Shown here in pieces: positions 26,516 to 36,800 of a stretch of 64,000 nt of DNA. Position numbers and translations under genes: made by a program. The stretch lies in contig NZ_VDBO01000001.1 of NCBI RefSeq assembly GCF_005930355.1, positions 2,430,380-2,494,379 on the forward strand. Direction: 5' to 3'. The stretch comes from Paenibacillus sinopodophylli. Lineage in GTDB: Bacteria; Bacillota; Bacilli; Paenibacillales; Paenibacillaceae. Numbering within the stretch: position 1 is the first letter of the stretch; every line of letters starts with the position of its first letter. The notes under the pieces are model-generated. The model was not told the DNA's origin. It did not search any database and saw nothing but the letters and a program-made list of their open reading frames with translations.

Positions 26516-27724
26516 TTAACCTTCAAGAAGCAGCGCTTCTGGGTCTTCGAGAAGAGCCTTAACGGTTACGAGGAAACGAACCGCTTCGCTGCCGTCTACG
26601 ATACGGTGATCGTATGACAATGCGATATACATCATCGGACGGTTCTCCATACGTACATCATCGATCGCAACCGGACGAATTTGAATCTTATGCATGCCGA
26701 GAATACCAACCTGCGGTGCATTAAGAATCGGAGTCGACAGCAAGGAGCCGAAGACACCGCCATTCGTGATGGTGAAACTTCCGCCTTGCAGATCAGAGAT
26801 CGCAAGTGTATTGGATCTTGCTTTGCCAGCAAGCTCAACGATGTTCTTCTCGATTTCAGCGAAGCTTAGACGATCTGCATCCCGAACGACCGGAACAACT
26901 AGACCTTCTTTAGCCGAAACTGCAATACCGATATCGTAAAACTTCTTCGTAACAATTTCTTCGCCATCGATTTCTGCGTTAAGCAGCGGGAATGCTTTCA
27001 ACGCACCAACTACCGCTTTTGTAAAGAATGACATGAAGCCGAGGTTCACATCGTTTTTCTCGAAGAACGCTTGCTTGCGACGTTTGCGCAAATCAAGAAT
27101 TGCCGTCATATCCACTTCATTGAATGTAGTAAGCATCGCTGCTGTACGTTGTGCTTCTACCAAACGGTTAGCAATCGTAACCCGGCGACGGGACATCCGT
27201 TTACGCTCCGTAGGCTTGCCTTCTTTGCTTGCGTTGACCGACTCAGCGGCTTGCGTAAGCGGCGCAGATTTCACGGGAGTTGCCACTGCTGGAGCTTGTC
27301 CTTGCGGCTGCGAGAGGTCAATACCTTGCTCACGAGCACGCTTGCGCGCTGCTGGGGATGCATTGATTGCTGCTGCACTCTCGCCAGCAGGAGCTGCTGC
27401 TGGCGCAGTTGGCGCAGCTGTAGGTGCTGACGGTGCTGACGGAGCAGCTGACGGTTCCGCTGCAGGAGCAGACGGCGCGGATGCGCCAGCTCCTTCGCCG
27501 ATCGAACCAATCGCTTCGCCTACATTTACAACTTCTCCGTCTTGCTTCGCGATACGGGATACAATGCCGCTGTTGTCAGCGCTGATCTCAATGTTTACTT
27601 TATCGGTTTCAAGCTCCAGTAGAACATCTCCCTGATTTACGGAGTCGCCTTCCTTCACGAACCACTTGGTAATCGTGCCCTCAGATATGGACTCGCCTAA
27701 TTCTGGTACTATAATTTCAGCCAT
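26516..27724 (-). CDS. odhB: 2-oxoglutarate dehydrogenase complex E2 (dihydrolipoyl succinyltransferase)
   Basis: 402 residues. The N-terminal lipoyl domain contains [15 protein letters not shown] with the lipoylated lysine near residue 42. A long Ala/Pro/Ser linker (about 78-118) leads to a peripheral-subunit-binding domain ([14 protein letters not shown]) and the catalytic domain, whose C-terminus has [13 protein letters not shown] (His and Asp of the acyltransferase). It transfers succinyl groups to CoA in the TCA cycle. It starts 7 nt after odhA. E3 is not in the window. Confidence 0.97.
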   Translation of the reverse strand: MAEIIVPELGESISEGTITKWFVKEGDSVNQGDVLLELETDKVNIEISADNSGIVSRIAKQDGEVVNVGEAIGSIGEGAGASAPSAPAAEPSAAPSAPSAPTAAPTAPAAAPAGESAAAINASPAARKRAREQGIDLSQPQGQAPAVATPVKSAPLTQAAESVNASKEGKPTERKRMSRRRVTIANRLVEAQRTAAMLTTFNEVDMTAILDLRKRRKQAFFEKNDVNLGFMSFFTKAVVGALKAFPLLNAEIDGEEIVTKKFYDIGIAVSAKEGLVVPVVRDADRLSFAEIEKNIVELAGKARSNTLAISDLQGGSFTITNGGVFGSLLSTPILNAPQVGILGMHKIQIRPVAIDDVRMENRPMMYIALSYDHRIVDGSEAVRFLVTVKALLEDPEALLLEG

Positions 27725-27730
27725 TAGTCG

Positions 27731-30640
27731 CTACCCCCTAATCAAACTTGTTTCAACTGGTTTGCCGTTCAATGCTGTCGAGATAATCCATTTTTGCTCT
27801 GCGGCATGTATCTCTTGATGTCCGCTTGCAGTACTTGAGCGATCAGGTCTGCCGACATATCGGACAGCTGCCTTCTTAGGCGCCAATGCGCGAAGCCTTG
27901 GTTCCATAAAGCTCCATGATCCCATGTTTTGCGGTTCTTCCTGAACCCAAACAATCTCTTCGAGCTTGTCGAATTGCTTCACGATGCGCTCAATTTCGGC
28001 ATGCGCGAACGGATAAAGCTGTTCAACCCTTGCAACGCGCAGCCATTCGAAGTCCTCCGAGTTGGATGAAGCAAGTGCTTCTTCAACATCAATGGCAACC
28101 TTACCTGTGCAAAGCAGAAGGCGTTTGACCTTATCCTTCTGATCCTTAGGCTCTGTCAGGCTAAACTGTGGCAGCACTGGCTTGAATGAGCCTTCGCTGA
28201 AGTCAACACCATGCGAAGCAACACGCGGATTACGAATCAAGCTTTTCGGTGCCATTAGCACAAGCGGCCGAACCTGCTCCGTACCAAGCATTGCTGCCTG
28301 CTTACGCAGCAAATGGAAATATTGAGCGGACGTTGTCAGGTTGGCAACCGTCCAGTTATTATCAGCTGACAGCTGAAGGAAACGCTCAAGTCTTGCACTT
28401 GAATGCTCCGGTCCTTGGCCTTCATAGCCATGCGGCAGCAAAATCGTAATACCTGATTTTTGCGACCATTTCGCACGACCCGCTGAGATGAACTGGTCGA
28501 ATATGACCTGTGCAACGTTCGCGAAGTCACCATATTGTGCTTCCCAGATTACGAATGTTTCGGGAGCAAACACATTATAGCCATATTCAAAGCCGAGTAC
28601 TGCCGTTTCGGACAGCGGGCTATTATGAACGGCGAAGGATGCTTTCGCTTGCGGCAGCATATGAAGCGGTGAGAATTTAGCAGCCGTAGCATTGTCATTA
28701 AGCATAATATGACGATGAGCGAACGTACCGCGCTCTGAATCCTGACCACTCAGACGAATTGGCGTACCATCAGCCAGAATCGTTGCGAACGCAAGCGTTT
28801 CTGCATGTGCCCAGTCAACCTTCTCACCATCATTAAGAGCAGATGCTCTACGCTGCAATATACGCTGCAGCTTCGTATACTCCGTGAAACCCTCTGGACG
28901 ATTAAGCAGCTCCAGATTAATCTCGCGAAGCGTCTCAAGCGGAACGGCCGTGCGTGCTTCTTCACTGGATGGAAGCTCCGATTTCCGCTGCTCTCCGCGT
29001 ATTTTCGGTTCGCCTTCCTTTGCCTTCATCGCATCGTAGGCTGCTTGCAGCTTACCATTCGTACGTTGGCGAAGCTCCTCGACCTGCTCTTCAGTAATCG
29101 CTTTCGCCCCTTTAAGCTGCTCGGTATAAAGCGTGCTTACTGTTGGGTGATTACGAACCTTCCCATACATGAGCGGTTGTGTTACTTCTGGATCATCCAT
29201 CTCATTATGACCGAAACGACGGTAGCCGATCAAATCAATAACGAAACCTTTATTGTAGCGAAGGCGGTATTCGCAAGCGAGGCGTACGGCTGCCAAGCAA
29301 GCTTCCGGTTCATCCGCGTTGACATGTACAATCGGAATGTCGAAGCCTTTCGCAAGATCACTTGCGTAATGCGTCGAACGTGAATCAATACTGTTCGTTG
29401 TGAAGCCAAGACGATTGTTCGCAATAATATGAAGTGTTCCACCGTTATGGTATCCTTGCAGCTTATTGAAGTTCAGCGTCTCGGCAACGATACCTTCACC
29501 GATGAAAGCCGCGTCACCATGAACGCAAATCGTAACTGCTTTGGATGGATCCTGCTCAGGGAAGCCTGGCTTGCTGCGATCCTCCTGTGCAGCCCGCGTG
29601 AAGCCTTCAACTACCGGATTAACAAACTCAAGATGACTCGGGTTGTTAGCTAGAGTTAGGTTAGCGCGAATCGTTTCGCCTTCCTTAATTGCCCGGTCAG
29701 CACCCAAATGGTATTTCACATCGCCAGTCCAGCCATAGTTAAGGCCCATCGAGCCTTCCGAAGGAATCAGCTCTTTGTTAGGCGCATGATGAAACTCGGA
29801 GAAAACTTTCTCATAAGGCTTGCCAAGTACATGCGTAAGTACGTTGAGACGTCCGCGATGTGCCATGCCCATTAGAATATTGTTGGCACCGTCGTGAGCA
29901 ACCGCCCGGACGATTTCATCCAATACAGGCACAAGCATGTCAACGCCTTCAATGGAGAAGCGCTTCTGGCCGACAAATGTACGGTGCAGGAAATTCTCGA
30001 AATATTCGACTTCAAGCAATCGCTCAAGCAATGCCGAACGTTCTCTTGCCGACAACGGTGCAGGGAAGCTTCCCGATTCAGCTTGCTTATGCAGCCAGTT
30101 CCGTTCATTCTCATCATGGATATGTGTGAATTCATAAGCAGCAGAACGCGTATAAATTTCTCTTAGACGGCTGATAGCCTCCCACCCGTTCGAGATCGAT
30201 GCAGGTGCATTGTCCCAAATAAGCGAAGCAGGTATAGAAGCCAAATCCGCTTGCGTCAGGCCAAAGGTTTCTGGATCAAGCAGCTTCGTATCTGCTGCCG
30301 GACTAAAGCCGAGCGGATCGATATCCGCAGCTAAATGGCCGTATCTGCGGATGTTCAGCATAAGCTGATGCGCAGCGACAACCTTCTTCAACATATTTGA
30401 GTCAATCGGTCCAGGTGCTGCATTTGATGCAGCCTGTTGTTCGCTTGGCTTTGCTGTATGACCAGTAGCTCCGATCGATACTGCTGGAGGTGCTCCAAAA
30501 CGTTCAAACAGCTCACGTACCGTTGCTTCAACGGCATCAGGCTCAGTTAAAAAACGTTCGTATTGCTCCTGCACATACCCAAGATTGGGTCCATAGTAGC
30601 TTTGCCAAGGCGAATAATTACGCTCATCATGGTTGCTCAT
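27731..30640 (-). CDS. odhA: 2-oxoglutarate dehydrogenase E1
   Basis: 969 residues from the ATG at 30640, downstream of GAGGGTGG. It is a thiamine-diphosphate dehydrogenase of the single-chain SucA/OdhA type: N-terminal WQSYYGPNLGYVQEQYERF, GMAHRGRLNVLTHVLG, the ThDP-binding HGDAAFIGEGIVAETLN block and C-terminal WVQEEPQNMGSWSFMEPR. It decarboxylates 2-oxoglutarate and succinylates the lipoyl arm of OdhB. Operon with odhB; TCA cycle enzyme. Confidence 0.97.
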   Translation of the reverse strand: MSNHDERNYSPWQSYYGPNLGYVQEQYERFLTEPDAVEATVRELFERFGAPPAVSIGATGHTAKPSEQQAASNAAPGPIDSNMLKKVVAAHQLMLNIRRYGHLAADIDPLGFSPAADTKLLDPETFGLTQADLASIPASLIWDNAPASISNGWEAISRLREIYTRSAAYEFTHIHDENERNWLHKQAESGSFPAPLSARERSALLERLLEVEYFENFLHRTFVGQKRFSIEGVDMLVPVLDEIVRAVAHDGANNILMGMAHRGRLNVLTHVLGKPYEKVFSEFHHAPNKELIPSEGSMGLNYGWTGDVKYHLGADRAIKEGETIRANLTLANNPSHLEFVNPVVEGFTRAAQEDRSKPGFPEQDPSKAVTICVHGDAAFIGEGIVAETLNFNKLQGYHNGGTLHIIANNRLGFTTNSIDSRSTHYASDLAKGFDIPIVHVNADEPEACLAAVRLACEYRLRYNKGFVIDLIGYRRFGHNEMDDPEVTQPLMYGKVRNHPTVSTLYTEQLKGAKAITEEQVEELRQRTNGKLQAAYDAMKAKEGEPKIRGEQRKSELPSSEEARTAVPLETLREINLELLNRPEGFTEYTKLQRILQRRASALNDGEKVDWAHAETLAFATILADGTPIRLSGQDSERGTFAHRHIMLNDNATAAKFSPLHMLPQAKASFAVHNSPLSETAVLGFEYGYNVFAPETFVIWEAQYGDFANVAQVIFDQFISAGRAKWSQKSGITILLPHGYEGQGPEHSSARLERFLQLSADNNWTVANLTTSAQYFHLLRKQAAMLGTEQVRPLVLMAPKSLIRNPRVASHGVDFSEGSFKPVLPQFSLTEPKDQKDKVKRLLLCTGKVAIDVEEALASSNSEDFEWLRVARVEQLYPFAHAEIERIVKQFDKLEEIVWVQEEPQNMGSWSFMEPRLRALAPKKAAVRYVGRPDRSSTASGHQEIHAAEQKWIISTALNGKPVETSLIRG

Positions 30641-30942
30641 TGCAGAAAATTCCACCCTCTCTATTCATTGCCATCCTATTATTTTCTAAGGCAGAGCTCA
30701 TCATACATGTCCGCCAGCTTGCAAAAAGCTTAAACTGTTTCAACTTGCTCTATTATTATGATTGGTTAACTGTTAATACCGCGATCTCCATCGTTTGGTT
30801 TCAAATCACGGCTATATCTAGGATGCTTATTTAAAGCTCCTTTATATTTTAGTACATAGTACGCTTGCCTTCCATAATCATATTGGCATTGATATCATCC
30901 ATTTCAAGCATTGATTGTCGTTCTCGGACGACCGATGAAGCA
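30641..30942. other. Intergenic region upstream of odhA
   Basis: About 300 nt between odhA and the esterase gene. It must hold the odhA promoter on the minus strand, but I see no convincing -35/-10 pair, hairpin or repeat. Confidence 0.5.
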
Positions 30943-31905
30943 TTAATGGCTTTGAAAAATAGACTTCAGAAACAGGAACGCTGCCCTATTCTGGTACTCC
31001 CCTACCTCATGTCCTGAAAAAGGATAGTCATTCAGTTCTTTTTTCGAATTAATCCGATTGAAAACTGCGTAAACGGTTTCCGGTAAGCATACCGTGTCCT
31101 TCCAGCCAACAGACATTAAGACCGGTGCTTGTATGCGCTCCGCAAGGTTGAGCATGTCAAAGTGGGCCATCGTATGTAGTACATTCTCAAGCCTGTCTGG
31201 ATAACGCTTTACGTACTGGGCAACTTCTGTCAAAGAGCCTGTTGAATGCATGATGCCATAATCCATATGACACATATTTGGTATATCGGCTACGACAGCA
31301 CTTACTTTCGAATTGAGTGCGGCAGCTAATAGCGCAAGTCCACCTGCCTGGCTTCCCCCAACTACCGCAATACGGGATGCATCAACCTCCGGCTGCAGCG
31401 CGGCTGCATCGACTGCTCTTACCGCATCCATCGTGATCGCCCTATAATAGCTTTGTTCGATATTGTCTATGCCTTGCGTAACCCAGCCTTTTATCGCACC
31501 TTCATCTGTAGTAAGCAGGTTGCCGGTCTCGCCTCCCTGTCCTCTTGCATCAACTGCAAAGACAGCATAGCCGAGAAGCAGCCATGCCGCATATCGCTCA
31601 GGCAGGCCCTTATCGCCAGTATACCCTTGATAGATGACGACGCAAGGAAGCTGCTCCTCGCGTAAGCCCTGCTCCGGAACGATGTACAGCCCATGAATAG
31701 GAGTTTCGTCACTCCCCTTGTAGGTTAAGCGTTCCGTTCTAACCGTAGGAAGCGGCGTATCCAGCATCTCCTTTACAATGCCAAGCGGCTTGTCCGCGTA
31801 GCTCTCCAGCACTTTGTCCCAGTAATGGCCTAGCTTTGCCGTATCCATCGTTACAGGTGGATAGTAAGCCAATAAATCACTTTTTCTTTTTTCTATCGCA
31901 TGCAT
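30943..31905 (-). CDS. Acetyl xylan esterase / cephalosporin-C deacetylase family (AXE1)
   Basis: 320 residues from the ATG at 31905, preceded by GGGGGT; a longer frame lacks a site. The alpha/beta-hydrolase has the GGSQAGG nucleophile elbow, the acid Asp in MSVGWKDTVCLPET and the His in PFSGHEVGEY. Family members deacetylate xylan fragments and other acetylated sugars in the cytoplasm. No signal peptide is seen. It stands alone. Confidence 0.92.
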   Translation of the reverse strand: MHAIEKRKSDLLAYYPPVTMDTAKLGHYWDKVLESYADKPLGIVKEMLDTPLPTVRTERLTYKGSDETPIHGLYIVPEQGLREEQLPCVVIYQGYTGDKGLPERYAAWLLLGYAVFAVDARGQGGETGNLLTTDEGAIKGWVTQGIDNIEQSYYRAITMDAVRAVDAAALQPEVDASRIAVVGGSQAGGLALLAAALNSKVSAVVADIPNMCHMDYGIMHSTGSLTEVAQYVKRYPDRLENVLHTMAHFDMLNLAERIQAPVLMSVGWKDTVCLPETVYAVFNRINSKKELNDYPFSGHEVGEYQNRAAFLFLKSIFQSH

Positions 31906-32130
31906 ATCAGTATACCCCCAATTCCATATGATTCGTCCACCTGCATAATGGTACATAAACATTTAAGTAAGCGGTCTCATAACTGTACAGAAAGCATCCC
32001 CCCTTATCTCAAGGAGGCTCTGCTTTATCTAAAATATACGATGAATCTGCCTATTTATATCTTTCAACAAAGGGAACGACTAGGAAGAACCATTCACACG
32101 GTGGACTCCAGACGAAAACAATAGTTGGGC

Positions 32131-33402
32131 TTACATCGTTGATTTCTCACTTTTATCCTTTAACACGAGGGGTCCAATAACAAATGCCATGACAAGCAGC
32201 ACTGCTCCAGTCGCCATTGACACTCCGTAGCTTTGCATCCAATAAGGGCTTTGTGCTGCCAGCTTATAAATCCATCCCCCTAACAGCGGGCCAGCAAAAC
32301 CAGTAATACCGGTTAATGCTGAGAATACGGCAATATACATCGGCCGCTCGGACTTTGGCGTATCTCCAATAATAAAATTGAAGGCCAGAAGATTATAGCC
32401 TCCAATACCAATACCAAGCACGATATGGACGATAATGAGTACAAGAATGGCAGGCAGTATCTCCATTCCCGACCATAGCAGGCAAGCCACTCCAATGATC
32501 GGAAGCGACCAGCGCAGCAGTGTCCGTGTTGTATATTTGCTGTTCAAATTTCCCCAGTAATAGTAGCTGAACATCATCACAATCATTTGAATGGTTGTAA
32601 TGACAGTTACCCATGTATAGTTGAGCTTGACGATATCAAGCATAACATACGAGAAGAACGGTACCGCTATATTTTGGATGAGAATAAAGGTTGCGAGAAA
32701 GATGGTTGCCAGCATATAAGTCCGGTCACGAAGCGGTTTTTGAAGCATTTTCCATTTGGATGATTCAATCGATCGCTCAAGCGGTAGATTAGGATAACGA
32801 TACAGCTCGATCCCATTCCAGATGGTAGCTGCCGCACAAATTACATACAGGACGACGAAACCGTGCCCCTCAGGCATTCGATTAAGAATTTGTCCGCCAA
32901 TGAGCAAACATAAGCTTGCGATCGCCCAATGTATCGTATTACGTATGCCGAAGTACCTCCCTCTAACCTTAGCAGGAACCATATCCGCTACAAGCGAGGT
33001 CCAGAGTACACCGGCAGACTGCGCACAAATAAAGGACACCGTAAACATCCCGATATATGTCACAACCCAGTAACTCTCAGGCACCCAGAAAGGAATAAGC
33101 CCGGTTGCCGTCCATAATGAACGGTGAATCAAGCTGAATAGCATGACGTAGAGTCTACGGTTCTCGAAGCGGTGCATATAGAAAGCAATGATAAGTTGCA
33201 CTAAGTTGGCAAATGCAGGTATCGCAAGCGCTGCACCGATGGCGTCAGACTTAGCACCCAAATAAAGGAGGTATGCCGTTAACAGCGGGCCCCCTAATAA
33301 ATTTCCAATAATCGTAGCAGGAACGCCTTCCACAATAGCCGTGTGTAGGCCTTTTCTCTGCTCGGACATTCTCCGTCTAGGCAACAGGATGTCCTTTAAC
33401 AT
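32131..33402 (-). CDS. MFS-type transporter
   Basis: 423 residues, start after GGAGAGGG. Multiple hydrophobic helices and MFS-like features (loop RFENRRLYVM; repeated GNLLGGPLLTAYLLYL, YFGIRNTIHW). It lies 20 nt downstream of pepA, suggesting co-transcription, perhaps moving peptides, amino acids or unrelated small molecules. Substrate unknown. Confidence 0.85.
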   Translation of the reverse strand: MLKDILLPRRRMSEQRKGLHTAIVEGVPATIIGNLLGGPLLTAYLLYLGAKSDAIGAALAIPAFANLVQLIIAFYMHRFENRRLYVMLFSLIHRSLWTATGLIPFWVPESYWVVTYIGMFTVSFICAQSAGVLWTSLVADMVPAKVRGRYFGIRNTIHWAIASLCLLIGGQILNRMPEGHGFVVLYVICAAATIWNGIELYRYPNLPLERSIESSKWKMLQKPLRDRTYMLATIFLATFILIQNIAVPFFSYVMLDIVKLNYTWVTVITTIQMIVMMFSYYYWGNLNSKYTTRTLLRWSLPIIGVACLLWSGMEILPAILVLIIVHIVLGIGIGGYNLLAFNFIIGDTPKSERPMYIAVFSALTGITGFAGPLLGGWIYKLAAQSPYWMQSYGVSMATGAVLLVMAFVIGPLVLKDKSEKSTM

Positions 33403-33422
33403 ATAGACCCTCTCCGCTCCGC

Positions 33423-34946
33423 TTACTCGTGGTGTACAATCAATTCTATCAATGTCCTAACCATGACACCGGTCGCACCCTTCGTCTCCCAGCCCCGACT
33501 TGATTCCAGCCATGCTGTACCAGCGATATCTAGATGGACCCATGGCAGTCCTTCTGCGAAATGTCCGATAAATAGCCCACCTGTAATGGTACCGGCATAA
33601 CGGCCACCGCTGTTTTTCAGATCTGCAGCATCGCTCTTTATTTGCTTCTTGTATTCCGGATACGCTGGAAGCTGCCATATGCGCTCGCCAGCCCGCTCCG
33701 AAGCTGCTTGAACCTGCTTGAATAATTCCTCATGATTGGTTACAGCACCTGTTGCCTGCGTGCCTAATGCAACCGAAACTGCTCCGGTCAGTGTTGCTAC
33801 ATCGACAAGCTTCGTCGCACCCCGCGTAATTGCCGTCGTGAGACCATCTGCAAGTACAAGTCTTCCCTCGGCATCCGTATTCACGATCTCTACCGTATGG
33901 CCGCTCATCATGCGCAGCACATCTCCCGGCTTAATCGCACGGTCAGACGGCATGTTCTCAGCGGTTGGAATAACAGCAATCACATTAATAGCCGGCTTCA
34001 GCTCCCCGATAACACGCATAGCTCCAAGGACAGCTGCTGCACCACCCATGTCGGATATCATCTCCTGCATGCCCTCTGCCCTCTTCAAAGAGATGCCGCC
34101 GGTATCAAACGTAATCCCTTTGCCAATTAAGCCCCATGCCTCTTCCGAACCAGGATTGCCTTTATAATGAATTACAATCATTCGCGGCGGATTAATGCTG
34201 CCCTGTCCGACGCCAAGCAGACCACCCATGCGCTGCTCTGCGGCACTCCATTCGTCGATGACCTCGATTTCCAAATCAAGCTCGCGTGCCATTTCCTCCG
34301 CATGATACGCAAGCCGCTCTGGAGTCAAGTCATTGCCTGGCAGATTCGTCAAATCTCGAGCCAAGTTAACCCCTTCAGCATACAGCTTGCCTTTGGCAAT
34401 CCCGCTCTCCCACAATGTTGCGTGCTCAGCCGCAACTGCCGCCCCTTGCGGAACGAATGCAACCTCTTTCAGTGTAAAGCGCTCTGACTGCTCCCGCTTC
34501 AACGGCTGGCGTACATGGAGCGCTAGAAGCAACCCTTCTGTCAGCGCTTGTGCCGCGCGTTCTGCACCGATCGAAGCATAAGCTCCTTCGAGCACAGCAT
34601 CAGGCAACAGGATTTGAACCTTCTCTGCACGTAGCTTTTTCAATGCTTTCGCCGCAGCTGCAGCTGCAAGGCGCAAGCCCGAAGCTCCAGCTTCTTCATC
34701 ATGTCCTACGAAAACAATATGTGCAGCAGGATATAGCCCTAGTGTAGGCATAACCTCGACCTGCTCAGCATCAGCTTTAAACAATCCTTTGGCATACTGC
34801 GCCTTGAGTGCATCATCGATCTGCGGCTGTACAATCGGCATAGCACCTTCCCCTTGCACAAGCTCTTTTTTGCTGACAAATCGAATGACCGCCTCAGCAG
34901 CAGCTTGTTCTGTACTGCGTGTTCCGTATGTAAATTGTACGCTCAT
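33423..34946 (-). CDS. pepA: Leucyl aminopeptidase (M17)
   Basis: 507 residues. The C-terminal catalytic domain carries LIGKGITFDTGGISLK (metal and substrate Lys) and the M17 signature NTDAEGRLVLADGL with bound divalent metals. The N-terminal macro-like domain is longer than average. It releases N-terminal amino acids from peptides in the cytoplasm. First gene of a probable pair with an MFS transporter. Confidence 0.95.
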   Translation of the reverse strand: MSVQFTYGTRSTEQAAAEAVIRFVSKKELVQGEGAMPIVQPQIDDALKAQYAKGLFKADAEQVEVMPTLGLYPAAHIVFVGHDEEAGASGLRLAAAAAAKALKKLRAEKVQILLPDAVLEGAYASIGAERAAQALTEGLLLALHVRQPLKREQSERFTLKEVAFVPQGAAVAAEHATLWESGIAKGKLYAEGVNLARDLTNLPGNDLTPERLAYHAEEMARELDLEIEVIDEWSAAEQRMGGLLGVGQGSINPPRMIVIHYKGNPGSEEAWGLIGKGITFDTGGISLKRAEGMQEMISDMGGAAAVLGAMRVIGELKPAINVIAVIPTAENMPSDRAIKPGDVLRMMSGHTVEIVNTDAEGRLVLADGLTTAITRGATKLVDVATLTGAVSVALGTQATGAVTNHEELFKQVQAASERAGERIWQLPAYPEYKKQIKSDAADLKNSGGRYAGTITGGLFIGHFAEGLPWVHLDIAGTAWLESSRGWETKGATGVMVRTLIELIVHHE

Positions 34947-35178
34947 TAGTTGATCCCCACTTTCCTCATGGATCCATATGCATGGTCATCCACCAAATAT
35001 AAGTCCAATTAATACGTTTAGCCAACCTCATTATACCTAACGTCCTACAACTTTTCTATGCTTATCATTGAAGAATATGAATAGCCTGCCACGCCATAAT
35101 CATCAAAAAACTCCCCTTCCTAAGCGGAAGAAGAGCTGCTAGTTGTAGCTTTGCATATCAAGCATGTCCACTGATCCG

Positions 35179-36552
35179 TTAAGCTAGCGGCAATGTGATA
35201 ATAAATTCTGTCCCAATACCTGGCTGACTATCGACCCGTATCGTTCCATTGTGGTTGCGAACAATCCGGTAGCTAACCGATAATCCAAGTCCAGTACCCG
35301 CTTGCTTTGTCGTAAAGAAAGGATCAAACAACCGATTCATCGTTGCCTTCTCCATCCCTTTTCCATTGTCCTTCATAATAATTTCTGCAGATTGACCGTT
35401 GCTCCGCGTCATAATGTTGATAAGGCCTCTGCGTTCGCTCTGCACCTCTTCAATAGCATCAAGCGAGTTTTTGATGATGTTCAGAATAACCTGTTTAACC
35501 TGCTTTACGTCTATGGAAACCAAATGATCGGCACAGCAGCACTCCGCTCTGATTTCGCAATTCCGCATCAAAGCCTCGCTCTCGGTCAACAAGACAACTT
35601 CCTTTATCAAATGATCGATAGACACCATTTGCTTCATCGGTGCCGACGGCTTAGACGAATTTAGAAATTCATAAATAATATCGTTGGCTCGGTCAATTTC
35701 TGTCAGTATAATACGTGCGTATTCCTCTTTGCCAACTTCCAACAAATAAGGCCGGAGCAGTTGAATAAAGCCGCGAATACTCGTTAATGGATTGCGAATT
35801 TCATGCGCAATTGCTGCTGCGATCTTGCCCAGCATCGCCAGCTTGTCGTTCTGCAAAGCCGTCTGCTCGATCTGCTTGTACTCTGAAACATCCTTGACGC
35901 TAATTAGAAAATCTCCATCTAACTGATCGCCATAAGTAACGGTTACTAGTAGATGTTTGCCATCCTTATGCTGGAACTCATAGTACCGACTATGCATAAG
36001 AAACATTTCCTTATACAGCCTTAGGATCGTTCGCTTTGTACTGCTCGCCAATTGTCTGTGCCGTAGTATTTCTTTAATGGTGCAGCCAATCAATGTTTTA
36101 CGAGGTATATCAAGCAGCTTGGCCATCTGCACATTGATGAAGGATAAGATGCCGTCGTTATCAAACAACGCAATCCCACTGTCCATATGCTGAAGTACAT
36201 TCTCATATTTGTTTTTGACCTTTTCGAACGAACGATTCGATCTGAACAGCATCTCTCTCATCTCGCTAAATTTCTGCTCGGTTGATCGTTCAGGCTGCAG
36301 CCGGAATCGACAGGCTACCATAACCTCCATTAAGAATACAAAAGAACGATTGTATAACCTTACTGCTTCTTCTGAATCTACATTCGCAGCTAGTGACTGT
36401 ATACATTCCTCATGAACGGCAATGATTTCTTCCGGGTTTATTCCGTAAAGCTCCTTGCCCAGCTCGTTGGCATGGAATAAAGATACTTCCTTACCACTTC
36501 TAATATACTCGGCAAGCGCCGGGAAATAGCGCTTTCGAATGGCCAACATCAT
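35179..36552 (-). CDS. PAS-domain sensor histidine kinase with an RsbU-like helical N-terminus
   Basis: 457 residues, soluble. The N-terminal 100 residues are all helical (ALAEYIRSGKEVSLFHANEL ... RLYNRSFVFLMEVMVACRF), reminiscent of the RsbU/RsbR-type N-terminal domain; one PAS domain follows (about 108-225), then HisKA with AAAIAHEIRNPLTSIRGF and HATPase with ILNIIKNSLDAIEE, MKDNGKGME and GTGLGL. An orphan kinase, possibly of the sporulation phosphorelay. The N-terminal assignment is a resemblance only. Confidence 0.88.
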   Translation of the reverse strand: MMLAIRKRYFPALAEYIRSGKEVSLFHANELGKELYGINPEEIIAVHEECIQSLAANVDSEEAVRLYNRSFVFLMEVMVACRFRLQPERSTEQKFSEMREMLFRSNRSFEKVKNKYENVLQHMDSGIALFDNDGILSFINVQMAKLLDIPRKTLIGCTIKEILRHRQLASSTKRTILRLYKEMFLMHSRYYEFQHKDGKHLLVTVTYGDQLDGDFLISVKDVSEYKQIEQTALQNDKLAMLGKIAAAIAHEIRNPLTSIRGFIQLLRPYLLEVGKEEYARIILTEIDRANDIIYEFLNSSKPSAPMKQMVSIDHLIKEVVLLTESEALMRNCEIRAECCCADHLVSIDVKQVKQVILNIIKNSLDAIEEVQSERRGLINIMTRSNGQSAEIIMKDNGKGMEKATMNRLFDPFFTTKQAGTGLGLSVSYRIVRNHNGTIRVDSQPGIGTEFIITLPLA

Positions 36553-36800
36553 GTACTCCTCCCCGGCAACTTCTATAGATAAAGGTTACGGTTATTACTA
36601 ATCATAGGGCGAGTTTACAATCGCTGTCAATCGGAAATACTGTCGAAAATTGTTCGTAGAATAGGCATATAGTATTGCCCCTTCGATATTAGGACTTTAG
36701 ACTACTTGCTAGATTTAGCATTGTCCACTCCCCTATTACGATCAAAAAACCTGCTAGTCCCTTGTCAGCATGGTTGCTTACGCTATTGCTCCGATCATTT

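Noticed and set aside
27033..27635. Plus-strand 200-codon reading frame
   Set aside because: It is antisense to odhB, including the Ala/Pro-rich linker; composition mirrors the linker and no ribosome site exists.
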